From DASUBN01 sp036263155 (GTDB lineage Bacteria > Pseudomonadota > Gammaproteobacteria > Natronospirales > REEB76), in NCBI GenBank assembly GCA_036263155.1, contig DATAHN010000130.1, forward strand, positions 16,372-80,371: a stretch of DNA of 64,000 bases, read 5' to 3'. Position numbers and translations under genes: made by a program. Below are positions 1-7,878 of this stretch, one piece after another (positions within the stretch are counted from its first letter, which is position 1; each line of letters begins with the position of its first letter). The notes below the pieces were generated by a model, which was not told the DNA's origin, searched no databases, and saw only the letters and a program-made list of their open reading frames with translations.

Positions 1-1350
1 GCGCAGCAGAACCCCGGCGTGCAGGCGCTCATGTCCAGCGCCGGCCAGGGTTTCGGCGGCACCGCCTCCAGCAACATCGGGCGCATGTTCATCGGCCTCA
101 AGCCCATGCGCGACCGGGAGAAGGCCGACGACATCCTGCAGCAGCTGCGCAAGGCGGTGGCGCCGGTACGCGACATGCAGGTGTTCTTCCAGAACCCCCC
201 GGCCATCAACGTGGGCTCCATCGGCAGCAACGCGCAGTTCCAGTACGTGCTGCAGGGGCCCGACATCGACGCACTCTACGCGGCCGCGCCGAAGTTCGAG
301 CAGCAACTCGATACCCTCCCCGGCATCCGGGACGTGAGTTCCGACCTGCAGCTCGACAACCCGCAGATCGACGTGAAGATCAACCGCGAGGCCGCCTCCA
401 GCCTCGGGGTTACCGCCGAGCAGGTGCAGTCCATCCTCTACAGCGCCTACGGCGGCCAGCAGGTGAGCACCATCTACGGCCCCACCAACGAGTATTGGGT
501 GATGATGCAACTTGCACCCCAGTACCAGTCCGACATCGGCGCGCTGGACGCGTTGTACGTACGCGGCGCCGCCGACCGCCTGGTGCCGCTACGGGCGGTG
601 GCTGACATCAGCCCCGGCGTCGGGCCGCTGCAGGTCAACCACTACGCCCAGCTGCCGGCGGTGACCCTGTCCTTCGACCTCGATCCGGGTCTCGCGCTGG
701 GCGACGTGACCTCGCGCATCGAGACCCTTGCCGACAGCAACCTGCCCTCCGACATCAGCGGCAGCTTCGCCGGCAACGCCCGCACCTTCCAGCAGTCCAT
801 GGTGGACCTGCCGATCCTGCTCCTGGTCACCATCCTGGTGATCTACATGGTGCTGGCGATCCTGTACGAGCACTTCATCCACCCCCTCACCATCCTCACG
901 GCGTTGCCGCTGGCCATGGTGGGGGCGCTGCTGTCGCTGCTGCTGTTCGGGCAGGAGCTCAACATCTTCAGCTTCGTCGGCCTCATCATGCTGGTGGGAC
1001 TGGTCAAGAAGAATGGCATCATCATGGTGGACTTCGCGCTGCAGATCCGCCGCGAGAAGGGCCTTTCGGCCCGCGACGCGATCATCGAGGCCTGCCTGGT
1101 GCGGTTCCGCCCGATCATGATGACCACCATGGCGGCGATCCTCGGCACCCTGCCCATCGCGCTCGGCTTCGGCATGGGCGCGGAGGCGCGCCGGCCGCTC
1201 GGCATCGCCACGGTCGGGGGCCTGATCTTCTCGCAGATGCTGACGTTGTTCCTGACCCCGGCCTTCTACGTGGCCATGGAGCATCTCTCGGCGCGTTTCA
1301 AGCGCGAGCCGGAGACGGCCGCCACGCCTGAGCCCACCGGCGGGGAGTGA
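1..1350 (+). CDS. RND multidrug efflux pump inner-membrane subunit, C-terminal part (5' end outside window)
   Basis: The reading frame is open from base 1, so the gene begins before the window. The visible 449 residues are the second half of a HAE1/AcrB-type RND transporter. First comes periplasmic porter domain sequence (QNPGVQALMSS, then FFQNPPAINVGS, close to the MdtB/MdtC style). The C-terminal transmembrane bundle starts near LPILLLVTILVIY and contains the conserved LVKKNGIIMVDFA and RFRPIMMTTMAAI segments. Such pumps work with a membrane-fusion protein and an outer-membrane channel and use proton flux to export drugs, detergents or bile-like compounds. Partner genes would lie upstream. 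The gene converges on the next one with only 12 bases between stops. Family assignment is firm; substrate is unknown. Confidence 0.93.
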   Translation, partial: AQQNPGVQALMSSAGQGFGGTASSNIGRMFIGLKPMRDREKADDILQQLRKAVAPVRDMQVFFQNPPAINVGSIGSNAQFQYVLQGPDIDALYAAAPKFEQQLDTLPGIRDVSSDLQLDNPQIDVKINREAASSLGVTAEQVQSILYSAYGGQQVSTIYGPTNEYWVMMQLAPQYQSDIGALDALYVRGAADRLVPLRAVADISPGVGPLQVNHYAQLPAVTLSFDLDPGLALGDVTSRIETLADSNLPSDISGSFAGNARTFQQSMVDLPILLLVTILVIYMVLAILYEHFIHPLTILTALPLAMVGALLSLLLFGQELNIFSFVGLIMLVGLVKKNGIIMVDFALQIRREKGLSARDAIIEACLVRFRPIMMTTMAAILGTLPIALGFGMGAEARRPLGIATVGGLIFSQMLTLFLTPAFYVAMEHLSARFKREPETAATPEPTGGE

Positions 1351-1362
1351 TCCAGGCCCCGG

Positions 1363-2235
1363 TCAGAACGTGGTGTCGAGGCAGATCTTCGCCAGGTGTT
1401 CGTGCAGGAGACCGGTGTCCGCCTCCATGAGGTAGTCCGCCGGCTTGCTTGAGCGCAAGAGCAGCACTGCGGTCTTCTCGTTGATCAGGAAGGTCTCCCC
1501 CGCCTGGCCCTGGGCCGGCGCGATCTCCCATCCCGGCACAGCCACCACCGGCAGCACGTGCAGCCGGTGGCTCAAACCCTTCACCTGCACGTCCGCGAGG
1601 GCACGTGCGCTGCGCTCCGCAAGAGCGATGGTGTCCAGCAGGGCGAAGCCGTCCTGGAACTCGATGGAACGGCCGTTGATGCGCACCACGTGGGAATCGC
1701 CCTTGCGTGGACGCCTTGCCACCACCCGTATCGCGAACACGCCGCGGTTACCCATCACCACGTGGTCAAGGATGAGTTCGCCCGCCGGCACGTCATGGAA
1801 CACCCGGTGCCCTTGCACGGCGAGGCGCGCCAAGGTGCCGCCCAGGGCCGCATGGGCCCGCGCCGCGTAGCGGCACTCCCGCCAAGCCAGGGACTTGCGC
1901 ACCAGGAACACCCACCAGGCCACGAACAGCGCGCAGGCGAGGCCGAACAGCACCCACATCCATACGCCCTCGAGGCGTGCCGTGCCGTAGACCCACAACA
2001 GCGCGCCGCCGGTGAGCGCAGCCACGGCGCCGGCCCCCAGGATCAAGAGGTCCCGCTCCACCGCCCGCAGCTCGCGCCGAGCCGCAGCGCCGGAGATGCT
2101 CTGCACCAGCTCCGGGAACGCGCCCTTGAAGCGTAGCTTGGGCGCAGCGCGGCTGAGCAGCCACAGCAGGCCCCAGGCCATGGCGCCGGCGAACAGGGCG
2201 GCTGTGATGATGTTGATCAGGAGGACGAGTGACAT
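1363..2235 (-). CDS. NERD domain-containing membrane protein
   Basis: This is a 290-residue protein. The frame is open further upstream (to 2319), but the ATG at 2235 has a GGGGAA ribosome-binding sequence about 9 bases away and starts directly with a hydrophobic helix (MSLVLLINIITAALF). Two more hydrophobic stretches follow at about residues 60-110. The second half has the NERD (nuclease-related domain) pattern: a conserved hydrophobic strand with LILDHVVMGNRGVFAI, then a basic stretch and NGRSIEFQDG. NERD domains resemble endonuclease-like folds but their biological role is mostly unknown. It stands alone between a convergent RND gene and a gene that ends in a terminator, so it is probably its own transcription unit. 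Confidence 0.75.
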   Translation of the reverse strand: MSLVLLINIITAALFAGAMAWGLLWLLSRAAPKLRFKGAFPELVQSISGAAARRELRAVERDLLILGAGAVAALTGGALLWVYGTARLEGVWMWVLFGLACALFVAWWVFLVRKSLAWRECRYAARAHAALGGTLARLAVQGHRVFHDVPAGELILDHVVMGNRGVFAIRVVARRPRKGDSHVVRINGRSIEFQDGFALLDTIALAERSARALADVQVKGLSHRLHVLPVVAVPGWEIAPAQGQAGETFLINEKTAVLLLRSSKPADYLMEADTGLLHEHLAKICLDTTF

Positions 2236-2348
2236 CGGCGCGGCGTTCCCCAAGGCAGCGTGGGCGCCGATTATGCCAGCGCGGTTACAGATCCACCGGG
2301 CGGCAGTCAGAAAGGTCAAACCGATTTATAGGCCATAAATCTTATGTC

Positions 2349-2381
2349 CAAAAGAGGAAGGCGCCCGTCCGGACGCCTTCC
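2349..2381 (-). terminator. Intrinsic terminator after the DUF1761 gene
   Basis: Read on the minus strand, about 20 bases after the DUF1761 stop, there is an 8-bp stem (GGAAGGCG pairing with CGCCTTCC) with a 10-base loop that itself contains a short palindrome. It is followed at once by TCTTTT. This is a classic rho-independent layout and ends transcription of the gene at 2401-2820. Confidence 0.8.
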
Positions 2382-2400
2382 ATGGAGACCGTCGGCGGCT

Positions 2401-2820
2401 TTAGCGCCAAGCGGTGAGTATCAGGCCCATCACCACCAGGTACACGAGTTGGTAGCCCGTATCCAGGAGGTAGGCCTTGAGCGGCTTGTCGGAGTACAGG
2501 TTAGCCGTGAGGCCCACGGTGGCGACGAAGCCGAGCCACAGGAGTCCGCCCAGCTTGATGCCGGCCGGGATCGCGCTGATGTGGGTGATGCGCAGCAGCA
2601 CCGCGAACATGAGGGCCATCACCAGGTAGCAGGCGAAGGAGACAGCGTAGGCCTTGCCGCCCTGCTTGCGCATGGCCTCGATCTGGGCGGCGCTGTAGCC
2701 GTTGAAGGCCACCCACTGCTTGCCGAACAGGAATGGCGAGTACCACAGGGCGCCGAGGCCGAAGGTGGCGACCGCGGCGACCACCACGGCGAAGAAATTG
2801 ACGTTCAGGTACTGCATCAT
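2401..2820 (-). CDS. DUF1761 family membrane protein
   Basis: This 139-residue protein has four predicted membrane helices. It carries the N-terminal pattern typical of DUF1761 (NFFAVVVAAVATFGLGALWYSP followed by FGKQW). DUF1761 proteins are small integral membrane proteins found in many bacteria with no established function. The gene lies 35 bases downstream of the isoaspartyl peptidase gene on the same strand and is followed by a clear terminator, so it is probably the last gene of the pmbA-starting run. Nothing in the sequence points to a substrate. Confidence 0.82.
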   Translation of the reverse strand: MMQYLNVNFFAVVVAAVATFGLGALWYSPFLFGKQWVAFNGYSAAQIEAMRKQGGKAYAVSFACYLVMALMFAVLLRITHISAIPAGIKLGGLLWLGFVATVGLTANLYSDKPLKAYLLDTGYQLVYLVVMGLILTAWR

Positions 2821-2855
2821 TCCCCTTCTCCCGGTTGACCGCTGGCGCGCGGCGC

Positions 2856-3893
2856 TTATTCGTCCTTATAGATTGCCACAAATTCCTTGCCGGCGGTGTC
2901 GATGTAGGCCCGGTACATACCCTCGGTGTTGAACGGCATGCGGATGTTGCCGTCCTTGTCCATGGCGATGGCACCGCCGCTGTCGGCACCGCCCAGCTCG
3001 ACGAGGTCGTGCAGCACCAGCTGGTCCGCCGCCGCCTGCACGCTCATGCCCTTGAAGCGCATCAGGTCCGAGATGCCCTTGGCGAGACCGAGCCGGATGA
3101 AGTATTCGCCGGTGCCGGTGCCTGAGACGCCGCAGCTCCTGCCATCGGCGTAGGTGCCGGCGCCGATGATGGGTGAGTCCCCCACCCGGCCGTAGTACTT
3201 GTTGTTGAGCCCGCCGGTGGAGGTGCCGGCGGCGAGCTCGCCGCGCCTGTCCAGCGCCACCGCGCCCACGGTGCCGAAGCCGTGGGCCGTGGTGCCCGGG
3301 TACTGCTCGAGAGACGCGCGGCGGTCGTCCGCCTCCATCTTGAGGGCGCGCTGTAGCTCATCCCAGCGGCGCTGGGTGAAGAAGTAGCTGGCCGGCACCA
3401 GGGGCACGCCCTGGCTCCTGGCGAACTCCTCGGCGCCCTCGCCCATCAGCATCACATGGGGCGTCTTCTCCATCACCAGGCGGGCCAGGTCGATGGGGTT
3501 CTTGATGTGTTCGACGCCCGCCACCGCGCCAGCCTTGAGGGTGCTGCCGTCCATGAGGGCGGCGTCCAGCTCGTTCTTGCCGTTGTGGGCGAATACCGCG
3601 CCCTTGCCGGCGTTGAACAGGGGCGAATCCTCCATCACACGGATCGCGGCCTGCACCGCATCCAGGCTCCGGCCGCCCTGCTTCAGCACGGTATAGCCTG
3701 CCTCCAGCGCCTGCTTGAGGGCGGCGCGGTATTCGGCATCCATCTCCGGCGTCATGTCCTTGCGGGTGATGGTGCCGGCACCGCCGTGGATCACTATCGC
3801 GATGGGATGGTCCGGCACGGCAGGCTCGGCAGCCACGCTCAGGGCCGGTTGCAGGAGCAGGACGGCAAGCAGGATACGCAGGATGTGCGGCAT
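2856..3893 (-). CDS. iaaA: Isoaspartyl peptidase / L-asparaginase (Ntn-hydrolase), exported
   Basis: This 345-residue plant-type asparaginase would cleave isoaspartyl dipeptides and hydrolyse L-asparagine. The N-terminus looks like a Sec signal peptide (MPHILRILLAVLLLQPALSVAA), so the enzyme is probably periplasmic. The HGGAGT motif starts at residue 36. The autocleavage site and nucleophile is Thr208 in GFGTVGAVALD, which would become the first residue of the beta subunit. GDSPIIGAGTYAD and SGTGTGEYFIR follow as in the family. Length fits the 310-350 range. Its neighbours (a small membrane protein and DUF1761) do not suggest a pathway. Confidence 0.92.
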   Translation of the reverse strand: MPHILRILLAVLLLQPALSVAAEPAVPDHPIAIVIHGGAGTITRKDMTPEMDAEYRAALKQALEAGYTVLKQGGRSLDAVQAAIRVMEDSPLFNAGKGAVFAHNGKNELDAALMDGSTLKAGAVAGVEHIKNPIDLARLVMEKTPHVMLMGEGAEEFARSQGVPLVPASYFFTQRRWDELQRALKMEADDRRASLEQYPGTTAHGFGTVGAVALDRRGELAAGTSTGGLNNKYYGRVGDSPIIGAGTYADGRSCGVSGTGTGEYFIRLGLAKGISDLMRFKGMSVQAAADQLVLHDLVELGGADSGGAIAMDKDGNIRMPFNTEGMYRAYIDTAGKEFVAIYKDE

Positions 3894-3903
3894 GGTCGGT
3901 CCC

Positions 3904-4311
3904 TCATGGCTTGATGTCGGCGGCGGCCCGCTCTCGGGCCAGCGGATCCACCGCCCAGACGATGAACAGCAGCAGCAGTTCCAGCGGCACCATCCACAAC
4001 AGGATGCTGGCGAGGGACGGCGCAGTGCCGCCCCCGGCCATCATGTCGCTGGCGTTGAAGGGGTTGATGTAGCCGATCGGCAGGCCGATCGTCACCATCA
4101 GGAGCAGCAGCGCGGCTGCGCGCCGCGCGAACAGGTTGCCCAGCAGCAGGCCCACGCCCAGCGCCGCCTCGATCAGTGTCTTGATGAACAGGAACACGGA
4201 CCAGCCGTGGCCGAGCAGCATCGGCAGGAGATCCACGAGCGCGAGCACCAGGAACAACACCCCGCAGGCCTGGGTGATGCGGCGGCGCAGCACGGGCAGC
4301 GTGGGCATCAT
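3904..4311 (-). CDS. Small four-helix integral membrane protein, unknown function
   Basis: This protein is 135 residues long and mostly hydrophobic, with four likely transmembrane helices (about residues 12-32, 40-60, 63-82 and 103-125). The arrangement is loosely like DoxX-type proteins, but I do not see a diagnostic motif. It overlaps the end of pmbA by four bases (ATGA), so it is translationally coupled to it and co-transcribed. It sits ten bases before the isoaspartyl peptidase gene. I do not recognise a specific family. Confidence 0.6.
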   Translation of the reverse strand: MMPTLPVLRRRITQACGVLFLVLALVDLLPMLLGHGWSVFLFIKTLIEAALGVGLLLGNLFARRAAALLLLMVTIGLPIGYINPFNASDMMAGGGTAPSLASILLWMVPLELLLLFIVWAVDPLARERAAADIKP

Positions 4312-5663
4312 TCCCCAGCGATGGTCATTTCCGCCACCAGGATGGAGCCGGTGCGGATGCCGCCGCGCAGGTCCACATCTTTGCCGATGGCGGCGATGCC
4401 AAGGAAGATATCCTTGAGGTTGCCGGCGATGGTGACCTCCTCCACCGGATAGACGGGCACGCCGCCCTCCACCCAGAAGCCGGAGGCACCGCGGGAGTAA
4501 TCGCCGGTCACACCGTTCACGCCCTGGCCCAGGAGTTCGGTGACCACCAGACCCGTGCCCATCTCCTTCAAGAGGCCCGCGTAGTCCAGCGGGCCCGGCG
4601 CCACGATGAGGTTGCGCACGCCGCCGGCGTGGCCGGTGGTGGTGCGCTTGAGCTTGCGGGCCGCATAGCTGTCCAGGAGGTAGGTGGTGGCGACGCCCCT
4701 GTCCACGATCTCCTTGTCGGTGGTGGCGACGCCTTCCGAGTCGAACGCGGCGCTGGCGAGCGCGCCCTTGATGCGCGGCCGCTCCGAGAGCTGCACGAAC
4801 CCGGGGAACACCTGGGTGCCCTCCCGGTCGAGCAGGAACGAGGAGCGGCGGTACTGGGCACCGCCGCGCATGGCGGCGAGGAAGTGGCCGATGAGGCCCC
4901 GTGCCAGCTCCGGCACGTACAGTACCGGTGCCTTACGGGTGCTGATGCGCCGCGCGCCCAAGCGCGCCACCGTGCGCTCCGCTGCGCGGCGGCCCACCGC
5001 CTCGGCGGACTCCAGGTCCTTCACGTCGCGCGCCATGGTGTACCAGTAGTCGCGCTGCATGCTGTCGCCGGCCTTGCCTATCACCGAGCAGGTGAGACTG
5101 TGGCTGGTGCTGGGATAACCGCCGCTGAAGCCGTGGCTGTTGGCGTATACGCGCAGGCCGCGGTGGCTGGTGACCGTGGCGCCCTCGGAATTCTCGATGC
5201 GCGGGTCGTAAGCGCGGGCCGCCTCCTCGCAGCGGGTCGCCATGTCGATGACCGCGTCCGGCGCCGGGTCCCAGGGATGGTCGAGGTCCAGGTCCGGCAA
5301 GTCCCGCGCCATGAGCGCGGCGTCGGCGAGGCCGGCACAGTCATCCTCAGCCGTATAGCGGGCGATACTGCAGGCGGCGCGTACGGTCTCGCGCAGCGCC
5401 TCGGGTCCGAGGTCGCCGGTGCTGGCCGAGCCCTTGCGGGTGCCGAAATAGACGGTGAGCCCCAAGCCGCGGTCGCGCTGGTGCTCCACGGTCTCCACCT
5501 CGCCGAGGCGCACCGTGAGGTTCAGCCCCGATTCCACGCTCACGCCCGCCTCCACCTGGCTGGCGCCCTGGGCGCGGGCCTCCCGCAGCACGTCCTCCAG
5601 CATCTGCTGCAAGCCGGCCTGGTTCAGCTCCGGTGTATCATTGGCATCCGCCCGCACCGCCAC
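4308..5663 (-). CDS. pmbA: Metalloprotease PmbA (TldE)
   Basis: This 451-residue protein is the TldE/PmbA half of the TldD-TldE heterodimeric metalloprotease. In Escherichia coli the pair matures microcin B17 and degrades the CcdA antitoxin. Recognisable family segments are the N-terminal RLGEVETVEHQRDRGLGLTVYFG, the central SYPSTSHSLTC-like region, and the C-terminal YSRGASGFWVEGG and VEEVTIAGNLKDI. PmbA lacks the HExxxH zinc site that its partner TldD carries. The start at 5663 gives a typical family length. It is divergent from darP with a 39-base gap, so the two probably share a promoter region. The partner tldD is also in this window (7879-9318). Confidence 0.95.
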   Translation of the reverse strand: MAVRADANDTPELNQAGLQQMLEDVLREARAQGASQVEAGVSVESGLNLTVRLGEVETVEHQRDRGLGLTVYFGTRKGSASTGDLGPEALRETVRAACSIARYTAEDDCAGLADAALMARDLPDLDLDHPWDPAPDAVIDMATRCEEAARAYDPRIENSEGATVTSHRGLRVYANSHGFSGGYPSTSHSLTCSVIGKAGDSMQRDYWYTMARDVKDLESAEAVGRRAAERTVARLGARRISTRKAPVLYVPELARGLIGHFLAAMRGGAQYRRSSFLLDREGTQVFPGFVQLSERPRIKGALASAAFDSEGVATTDKEIVDRGVATTYLLDSYAARKLKRTTTGHAGGVRNLIVAPGPLDYAGLLKEMGTGLVVTELLGQGVNGVTGDYSRGASGFWVEGGVPVYPVEEVTIAGNLKDIFLGIAAIGKDVDLRGGIRTGSILVAEMTIAGE

Positions 5664-5702
5664 TCCTTAAACGATCCGGACCGCCCGGACGGCCATTCTA
5701 CT

Positions 5703-6212
5703 ATGCAAGACCACGACGACAGCGACGAATACCTGGTCGAACGTCCCAACAAGTCGCAGCTCAAGCGCGAGATGCAGGAGCTGCAGGACCTGGGCGTGGA
5801 ATTGGTCAAATTGCCCGCCGAGAAGCTCGCGGAGCTGGACCTGCCGGAGAAGCTCGTGGACGCCATCGAGCTCGCGCGCCGCATCACCAGCCACGGCGCC
5901 CAGAAGCGCCAGCGCCAGTACATCGGCGGCCTGCTGGCCAAGCTGGACGATGTGAAGCCCATCCGCGACCTGCTGGAGAGGCAGCAGGGCGCGGACAAGG
6001 TGTCCAAGGCCCGCTTCCAGGAGAACGAGCGCTGGCGCGAGCGGCTCATCAACGAGGGCGACGGGGCCCTGGCGGAGTTCCTGGAGCGCCACCCGGAGGC
6101 GGACCGCCAGCACCTGCGCCGGCTGGTGCGCGAGGCGGCCCAGGAGGCCGCCGCCGGCCGGCCGCCGCGCCATGCGCGGGAGCTGTTCCGCTACCTGCAG
6201 ACCCTCGCCTGA
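5703..6212 (+). CDS. darP: Ribosome biogenesis factor DarP (YjgA, DUF615)
   Basis: This 169-residue, highly charged, mostly helical protein matches the YjgA/DarP family. The acidic N-terminus leads into RPNKSQLKREMQELQDLG, then KLPAEKLAELDLPEKL, ITSHGAQKRQRQYIG and the C-terminal ARELFRYLQ. DarP helps late assembly of the 50S ribosomal subunit. I chose the ATG at 5703 because the family starts just before the acidic and RPNKSQ segments; the longer open frame upstream is antisense to pmbA. No strong Shine-Dalgarno precedes it. Being divergent from pmbA is a common arrangement in Gammaproteobacteria. Confidence 0.93.
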   Translation: MQDHDDSDEYLVERPNKSQLKREMQELQDLGVELVKLPAEKLAELDLPEKLVDAIELARRITSHGAQKRQRQYIGGLLAKLDDVKPIRDLLERQQGADKVSKARFQENERWRERLINEGDGALAEFLERHPEADRQHLRRLVREAAQEAAAGRPPRHARELFRYLQTLA

Positions 6213-6226
6213 GGTCCACCGACGGG

Positions 6227-6255
6227 TTTATGCCACGGCGGCATGCGGGTAAAAT
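6227..6255 (+). promoter_or_regulatory. Possible purE promoter
   Basis: A TAAAAT hexamer lies at 6250-6255, with a weak -35 candidate (TTTATG) 17 bases upstream at 6227-6232. The purE ATG begins six bases after the -10 element, so transcription from here would start at or next to the start codon and give a leaderless message. The -10 match is good and the -35 match is poor. Confidence 0.4.
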
Positions 6256-6261
6256 ACGTAG

Positions 6262-6774
6262 ATGGGGACATCCAAAAAAGCCGCGAAGCCATTGGTCGGC
6301 GTGATCATGGGCTCCAAGTCCGACTGGGAGACGCTCGAGCACGCGGCCAACTGCCTGGACCTGCTCGGGATCCCGTTCGAGACCCGGGTGGTCTCGGCGC
6401 ACCGCACCCCTGACCTGCTCTTCAAGTACGCCGCCTCTGCCGAGCGGCGCGGCATCAAGGTCATCATCGCCGGCGCCGGCGGCGCGGCGCACCTGCCGGG
6501 CATGACTGCCGCCAAGACCTCACTACCGGTACTCGGCGTGCCGGTGGAGAGCAAGACGCTGCAGGGCATCGACTCCCTGCTCTCCATCGCGCAGATGCCC
6601 GCAGGCATCCCGGTGGGGACGCTGGCCATCGGCAAGGCCGGCGCCAGCAACGCAGCGCTGCTCGCCGCTGCGATCCTCGCCACCCATTCAGCCCCCATCA
6701 AGAAGCGCCTGGAGAAGTTCCGCCGCGAGCAGACCCGCAAGGTGCTCGCGCACCCGGATCCCTCCCGCAAGTAA
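6262..6774 (+). CDS. purE: N5-carboxyaminoimidazole ribonucleotide mutase PurE
   Basis: This 170-residue class I PurE converts N5-CAIR to CAIR in purine biosynthesis. Diagnostic segments are GVIMGSKSDWETL near the N-terminus, VVSAHRTPD with the catalytic histidine, IIAGAGGAAHLPGM, and GVPVESKTLQGIDSLLSI with QMPAGIPVGTLAIG. Length is normal. There is no visible ribosome-binding site, and a -10-like TAAAAT sits just before the start. purK follows after six bases, so the two form a purEK operon carrying out consecutive steps. Confidence 0.97.
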   Translation: MGTSKKAAKPLVGVIMGSKSDWETLEHAANCLDLLGIPFETRVVSAHRTPDLLFKYAASAERRGIKVIIAGAGGAAHLPGMTAAKTSLPVLGVPVESKTLQGIDSLLSIAQMPAGIPVGTLAIGKAGASNAALLAAAILATHSAPIKKRLEKFRREQTRKVLAHPDPSRK

Positions 6775-6780
6775 TCCGCC

Positions 6781-7878
6781 ATGGCCACCGGCATCAAAAC
6801 TATCGGCGTGGTAGGCGCAGGCCAATTGGGGCGCATGCTCGCCCTCGCGGGCTACCGCCTGGGCTTGAAGTTCCTGTTCCTGGACAAGAGCGCTGACGCG
6901 CCCGGCGGGCAGATCGGCGACATCATCCTGGGCGAGTTCAGCGATCCCGCCAAGGTAGCGGAGCTCGCCTCCAGGGTGGACCTCCTCACCTACGACGTGG
7001 AGAACGTGCCGGTGGAGGCGCTGGCGCGCATCCCCGCGGGCAAGCCCTTCCTGCCGCCCAAGGCGGCGCTCGCCGCGGGCCAGGACCGCCTGAGCGAGAA
7101 GACGCTCTTCAACGAGCTCAAGATCCCCACCACGAAGTTCCGCGCGGTGGAGTCCATGGCAGACATGGAGGAAGCCATCCACGCCATCGGCTACCCGGCG
7201 GTGCTCAAGACCCGCAAGCTTGGCTACGACGGCCGCGGCCAGCGGGTGATCCGCAGCCCCGCCGAGCTCGGCTCCGCGTTCAACGCCCTGTGCGGCGTGC
7301 CGCTGATCCTGGAGGAGTTCATCCCCTTCGAGCGGGAGGTGTCCCTGATCGGCGTGCGCAACACCAAGGGCGAGACCGCATTCTACCCGCTCGCCGAGAA
7401 CACCCACCGCGAAGGCATCCTGCGCCTCTCGGTCGCGCCGTACCCTGACAGGAAGCTGCAGGTCCAGGCCCAGAAGCACATGAAGAAGCTGCTGGAGAAG
7501 TTCGACTACGCCGGCGTGCTCACCATCGAGTTCTTCGTGAGGAAGGGCAAGCTCATCGCCAACGAGACCGCGCCCAGGGTGCACAACTCGGGCCACTGGA
7601 CCATCGAGGGTGCAGTCACCGGCCAGTTCGAGAACCACATGCGCGCGATCCTGGGATTGCCCCTCGGCGAGACCTGGGCCATCGGCTACTCCGCCATGAT
7701 CAACTTCATCGGCACCATGCCGACCCGCGAGGAAGTGCTGTCCATCCCCGGCGCCCATTATCACGACTACGGCAAGGAACCGCGCCCGGGCCGCAAGCTC
7801 GGCCACGCCACGTTGGTGTGCAAGACGCGGAAAGAACTGCTGGCTAGACTGAAGAAGTTCCCGGGATTGGACCGCTGA
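6781..7878 (+). CDS. purK: N5-carboxyaminoimidazole ribonucleotide synthase PurK
   Basis: This 365-residue ATP-grasp enzyme makes N5-CAIR from AIR, bicarbonate and ATP, the step before PurE. It opens with the family's GVVGAGQLGRMLALAG nucleotide-fold motif. It then has TYDVENVPVEAL, the ATP-grasp segment KTRKLGYDGRGQ, EEFIPFEREVSLI, and the metal-binding NETAPRVHNSGHWTIEGA. The C-terminus is normal. The stop codon abuts the stop of the convergent tldD with no base between them (TGATCA), leaving no room for a separate terminator. Confidence 0.97.
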   Translation: MATGIKTIGVVGAGQLGRMLALAGYRLGLKFLFLDKSADAPGGQIGDIILGEFSDPAKVAELASRVDLLTYDVENVPVEALARIPAGKPFLPPKAALAAGQDRLSEKTLFNELKIPTTKFRAVESMADMEEAIHAIGYPAVLKTRKLGYDGRGQRVIRSPAELGSAFNALCGVPLILEEFIPFEREVSLIGVRNTKGETAFYPLAENTHREGILRLSVAPYPDRKLQVQAQKHMKKLLEKFDYAGVLTIEFFVRKGKLIANETAPRVHNSGHWTIEGAVTGQFENHMRAILGLPLGETWAIGYSAMINFIGTMPTREEVLSIPGAHYHDYGKEPRPGRKLGHATLVCKTRKELLARLKKFPGLDR

